A stretch of DNA of 7,608 bases. Origin: an uncultured Hyphomicrobiales bacterium (GTDB lineage Bacteria; Pseudomonadota; Alphaproteobacteria; Rhizobiales; Aestuariivirgaceae). The notes under the pieces were generated by a model. The model saw only the letters and a list, made by a program, of their open reading frames with translations. It had not been told where the DNA came from and did not search any database. Location: assembly GCA_903930095.1 (NCBI GenBank), contig CAIYXE010000060.1, positions 1-7,608 on the forward strand, written 5' to 3'. This document shows positions 5,396 to 7,608 of the stretch, one piece after another (the first letter of the stretch is position 1; every line of letters begins with the position of its first letter). The translations under genes were made by a program, and so were the position numbers.

Positions 5396-5932
5396 TCAAT
5401 AACCCTTGCGGGGGCCAAGTCCCAGGCTCTGCATCTTGCCGCTCTCATGCAGGGCCTGCTTCTTGGAAGAGATGATCCCCGAATGGCCGCCAACCCAGGC
5501 CCACTCGCCCGACAGCTTGCCGTATTCCATTTTCGGGCAGCGGTTCATCACCACCTGAAGGCCCGCCGCTTCCGCCTTCGCTGCGGCCTCGTCGTTGCGC
5601 ACTGAAAGCTGCATCCAGATCACCTTCGGCTTGGGCTCGAGGGCCAATGCTTCCTCGGTGATCGGGCCTGCCGCTTCCGAGTTGCGGAAGATGTCGACCA
5701 TGTCGATCGCTTTCGGAATGTCCTTCAGTGAACCGTAGACGGTCCGCCCGAGAAGCTCCTGGCCGGCGAGGCCCGGGTTGACCGGGAAAACCTCGTATCC
5801 CTTGTCGAGCAGATACTTCAGGACGAAGTAGGACGGCCGCACGGGATTGCTCGATGCGCCCACGAGCGCGACGGTCTTCACCGACTGCAGAATGGAGCGG
5901 ATGAGGTCTGATGAATAGGAGTCATGGTTCAT
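5396..5932 (-). CDS. CoA-binding domain protein (YccU-like)
   Basis: A 178-residue cytoplasmic protein with a single CoA_binding_2 Rossmann domain, the fold of the succinyl-CoA synthetase alpha N-terminus. ATG 5932 is preferred because MNHDSYSSDLIR resembles the usual family start. GTG 5944 is possible, but the GGAG upstream is too near it and rather far from 5932. Motifs in order: VALVGASSNPVRPSYFV (residues 21-37, nucleotide loop), YEVFPVNPG (46-54), DMVDIFRNS (77-85), KVIWMQLSVRND (103-114) and NRCPKMEY (130-137). The C-terminal 40 residues (GHSGIISSKK onward) are a tail without a known domain. Family members bind CoA in crystals but no reaction is established. It lies 27 bases after the crotonase-like gene on the same strand, so both probably act on or sense the same acyl-CoA pool. 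Confidence 0.92.
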   Translation of the reverse strand: MNHDSYSSDLIRSILQSVKTVALVGASSNPVRPSYFVLKYLLDKGYEVFPVNPGLAGQELLGRTVYGSLKDIPKAIDMVDIFRNSEAAGPITEEALALEPKPKVIWMQLSVRNDEAAAKAEAAGLQVVMNRCPKMEYGKLSGEWAWVGGHSGIISSKKQALHESGKMQSLGLGPRKGY

Positions 5933-5959
5933 GGCGGGATGCACTGCTCCGTCGCTGCG

Positions 5960-6754
5960 TCACGGTTCGTCCGTCCATTGCGGCGGACGTTTCCCGATGA
6001 AGGCTGTTATTCCTTCCTCTGCGTCGCGCTGCAGCAGGTTCTCGGTCATCACCTTTGCCGTATAGGCGTAGGCCTCCTCGAGCGGCAAGTCGAGCTGGCG
6101 GTAGAAGGCTTGCTTGCCCGTGCGGACGGTGACCATGGACTTGGAGGCGATCTTTCCGGCCAGGCCCGAGACCGTCTCCGCGAGTGCGTTGGCAGGCACC
6201 ACGCGGTTGACGAGGCCCGTCCGATAGGCCTCCTGCGCATCGAAGATGTCACCAGTCAGCAGCATCTCCATCGCGTGCTTGGTGGATAGGTTGCGTGCCA
6301 GCGCCACCATGGGAGTGGAGCAGAACAGCCCGATGTTGACGCCCGGCGTGCAGAAACGCGCGGTGTCCGCTGCAACCGCCAGATCGCATGAGGCAACGAG
6401 CTGGCAGCCCGCGGCGCTGGCCAGCCCCGCCACTTCGGCGATGACGGGCTTCGGGCTCTTCACCACGGAGATCATCAGGCGCGCGCAGGTGTCGAACAGC
6501 GAGGCGAAATAGGCCGCACCCTTGTCGGCATCCTGGCGGCGGGCGGTGATTTCCTTGAGGTTGTGGCCGGATGAAAAGGCCGGGCCCATGGCAGCCAGAA
6601 CGATCACCCGCACCGCGCGGTCAGCGGCGGCCTCGTCCAGCGCAGTCTGGAGTTCGGCCATCATTGCCTCCGAGAGGCTGTTGCGGGAGGCAGGATCATT
6701 GAGGGTGAGCCGCAGGACACCAGCCTCGGCCGTGGCGAGAAGAAGGCGGGTCAT
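5960..6754 (-). CDS. Enoyl-CoA hydratase/isomerase family protein, ECHDC3-like
   Basis: A 264-residue protein with the crotonase fold. ATG 6754 has GAGGA four bases upstream and overlaps the preceding stop as ATGA. The CoA and oxyanion-hole segments are present: NDPASRNSLSEAM (19-31), FSSGHNLKEI (60-69) and GLASAAGCQLVASCDLAVA (110-128). However, the two catalytic glutamates of classical hydratases (Glu144 and Glu164 of the rat enzyme) are replaced by Gln118 and Gly138 (FCTPGVNIGLFCSTP). This substitution, the CSTPMVALAR segment, and the ending EEGITAFIGKRPPQW resemble animal ECHDC3 and its bacterial relatives, whose reaction is not established. Ordinary enoyl-CoA hydration is therefore unlikely. 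It is cytoplasmic, translationally coupled to the secreted protein upstream, and followed closely by a CoA-binding gene. Confidence 0.93.
   Translation of the reverse strand: MTRLLLATAEAGVLRLTLNDPASRNSLSEAMMAELQTALDEAAADRAVRVIVLAAMGPAFSSGHNLKEITARRQDADKGAAYFASLFDTCARLMISVVKSPKPVIAEVAGLASAAGCQLVASCDLAVAADTARFCTPGVNIGLFCSTPMVALARNLSTKHAMEMLLTGDIFDAQEAYRTGLVNRVVPANALAETVSGLAGKIASKSMVTVRTGKQAFYRQLDLPLEEAYAYTAKVMTENLLQRDAEEGITAFIGKRPPQWTDEP
6751..6754 (-). promoter_or_regulatory. ATGA stop-start overlap (translational coupling)
   Basis: On the minus strand the TGA ending the secreted-protein gene overlaps the ATG of the crotonase-like gene. The ribosome site GAGGA for the second gene lies within the last codons of the first. 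This supports a shared transcript. Confidence 0.8.
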
Positions 6755-7464
6755 TCTTCCTCGGTGTCGAGCAGCTTGAGCTTTTCGCCATAGACAGGGT
6801 CGTCGAACAGGTCCTCGATCACCTTGCGGTTGTTGTCAGACGGGATCAGCGCCTTCAGCGCCTTGATCATCCTGTCCTTGATGTCCTGCGCCATCTCGGT
6901 GTCCTGTTCGACTTCCTCGATCTGCAGCAAAAGGTCTGGTGTCTGGTCATCGACGACGCTGGAATAGGCGAGGCCCAGCGTGGTGATGGCAAGGTTCCAG
7001 TCGTTCACATTGGCAAACCCGGCCGCCTTGATGTCTGCCTCGAAGGCCTTGCCGTCCTCGGTGCTGTCGACAAACTCCTGCAGGTCCTCGTACTGCTCGA
7101 GATCCGAGTTCACGAATTTTTCCCTGGCAGCGATGTAGCTGTCGAGTGCGCGCCTGGCCAGGTCGGGGGTTAGCTCCATCGTCTCGATGAGGGGGATCTC
7201 ACCAAGGCTCAACTCCTCGTCGGGCGTATCGCCGTCTTCGCTCGCGACGCCCCCGTTGGGGTCGGGAGAGGGCGCCCCGGGCGTTTCAGCGGGCGCGGGC
7301 GACTGCGTGGCAGGCGGGAGCGGCGAGGGCGCCGGTGGAACCTCAAGAGGCGAAGCGGCCTGGGCCATCATAACGCCCGGCACCGCACCAATGGCAGGCC
7401 AAAGGGCTGGCAGGCACAGGATGGCCGCCATGGTCAAAACCGTAATGCAACCGCGATCTGTCAT
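6751..7464 (-). CDS. Hypothetical secreted protein, conserved in rhizobia
   Basis: A 237-residue protein without a named domain. ATG 7464 has GGGGA six bases upstream; TTG 7470 is an alternative that adds two residues. The N-terminus (to about residue 36) has a hydrophobic stretch VLTMAAILCLPALWPAIGAV and a likely signal-peptidase site AQA|AS. Residues 39-72 are a Pro/Ala/Ser-rich linker, then an acidic stretch (EDGDTPDEELSLGEIP). The rest, from about 89 to the end, is a compact helical domain containing METMELTPD-like, GKAFEADIKAAGFANVNDWN, TLGLAYSSVVDDQ, MAQDIKDRMIKAL and PVYGEKLKLLD segments. I recall similar unnamed periplasmic proteins in rhizobia. There are no catalytic motifs or cysteines in the mature part. 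It heads the minus-strand run and overlaps the crotonase-like gene by four bases. Confidence 0.82.
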   Translation of the reverse strand: MTDRGCITVLTMAAILCLPALWPAIGAVPGVMMAQAASPLEVPPAPSPLPPATQSPAPAETPGAPSPDPNGGVASEDGDTPDEELSLGEIPLIETMELTPDLARRALDSYIAAREKFVNSDLEQYEDLQEFVDSTEDGKAFEADIKAAGFANVNDWNLAITTLGLAYSSVVDDQTPDLLLQIEEVEQDTEMAQDIKDRMIKALKALIPSDNNRKVIEDLFDDPVYGEKLKLLDTEEE

Positions 7465-7485
7465 CCGCAATCCCCGTCATAGCGA

Positions 7486-7491
7486 ATTCTA
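7486..7491 (-). promoter_or_regulatory. Possible -10 box for the minus-strand operon
   Basis: TAGAAT on the minus strand matches TATAAT at five of six positions and would place the start of transcription about 15 bases before ATG 7464. No good -35 lies 16-18 bases upstream, so an activator or a different sigma factor would be needed, or the match is chance. Confidence 0.25.
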
Positions 7492-7542
7492 TGTCATGCC
7501 ATCCGGCGATGAAAGGACGATTTCGTGACAGGATGAACATTT

Positions 7543-7560
7543 GTGGTAATATGTTACCGC
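7543..7560. promoter_or_regulatory. AT-rich inverted repeat, possible operator
   Basis: GGTAA (7545-7549) and TTACC (7554-7558) flank TATG, and the outer bases 7543-7544 and 7559-7560 can also pair. It is about 80 bases upstream of the secreted-protein start and just upstream of a rightward TTGACA box, so it could serve either direction. The regulator is unknown. Confidence 0.35.
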
Positions 7561-7593
7561 ATAAGAAATCCGCCCGAGATCATGGGGTTTTCC

Positions 7594-7599
7594 TTGACA
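7594..7599 (+). promoter_or_regulatory. TTGACA, -35 box of a rightward promoter leaving the window
   Basis: A perfect TTGACA preceded by C, matching the alphaproteobacterial CTTGAC preference. The window ends 9 bases later, before the -10 box, so the promoter is only half visible. It implies a gene starting to the right, divergent from the minus-strand operon. Confidence 0.5.
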
Positions 7600-7608
7600 G
7601 TGTGGCGG

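Noticed and set aside
7187..7540. Frames overlapping the secreted-protein start on either strand
   Set aside because: No ribosome site or family signal; the overlapping gene has a convincing signal peptide and domain.
1..7608. CRISPR array, insertion sequence, toxin-antitoxin pair or phage genes
   Set aside because: No regularly spaced repeats, transposase, nuclease or paired small genes with such features were found; the only repeats are those listed.

Overview
The window is GC-rich chromosomal DNA from an alphaproteobacterium, most likely of the order Hyphomicrobiales (Rhizobiales). The evidence is the ihfA / MerR-family regulator / tRNA-Pro order, an alpha-type heme A synthase (CtaA/Cox15) divergent from a DUF2842 gene, the rhizobial style of MetY, and an intergenic palindromic repeat of the kind rhizobial genomes carry in many copies (TAGAGCATGATCC... 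family). I cannot name the genus.

Layout. (1) 1-830, + strand: the 3' end of ihfA, a complete MerR-family regulator, then a tRNA-Pro with anticodon GGG and encoded CCA. (2) 831-1783: a loosely packed stretch that looks more accessory. It holds an orphan 47-residue Flp-type pilin on the minus strand with an unusual processing site, a long AT-richer divergent spacer, and an orphan 128-residue ORF whose reality is uncertain. (3) 1784-4470: core genes for respiration and sulfur metabolism. DUF2842 (-) is divergent from ctaA (+). ctaA converges on metY (-) across a strong hairpin. (4) 4471-4760: the metY upstream region followed by a composite element of two long hairpins (4651-4763). (5) 4761-7464: a minus-strand run read in the order secreted protein, ECHDC3-like crotonase-fold protein, CoA-binding protein, cytochrome b561. 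The first two overlap by ATGA and the next gaps are 27 and 68 nt, so this is probably one operon. (6) 7465-7608: a regulatory region with an inverted repeat, and a TTGACA box pointing rightward out of the window.

How the genes relate. CtaA makes heme A for aa3-type cytochrome oxidase, and b561 is a membrane di-heme electron carrier, so both concern respiratory electron transfer. MetY incorporates sulfide into homocysteine. The crotonase-fold protein and the CoA-binding protein suggest an acyl-CoA-linked role for the middle of the operon, but no pathway can be assigned. IHF, the MerR regulator and the tRNA are housekeeping or regulatory.

I found no clear new defence, mobile or secretion system. 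The most unusual points are the composite repeat, the fact that the same 13-bp repeat end supplies the TAG stop of two unrelated genes, and the orphan pilin.
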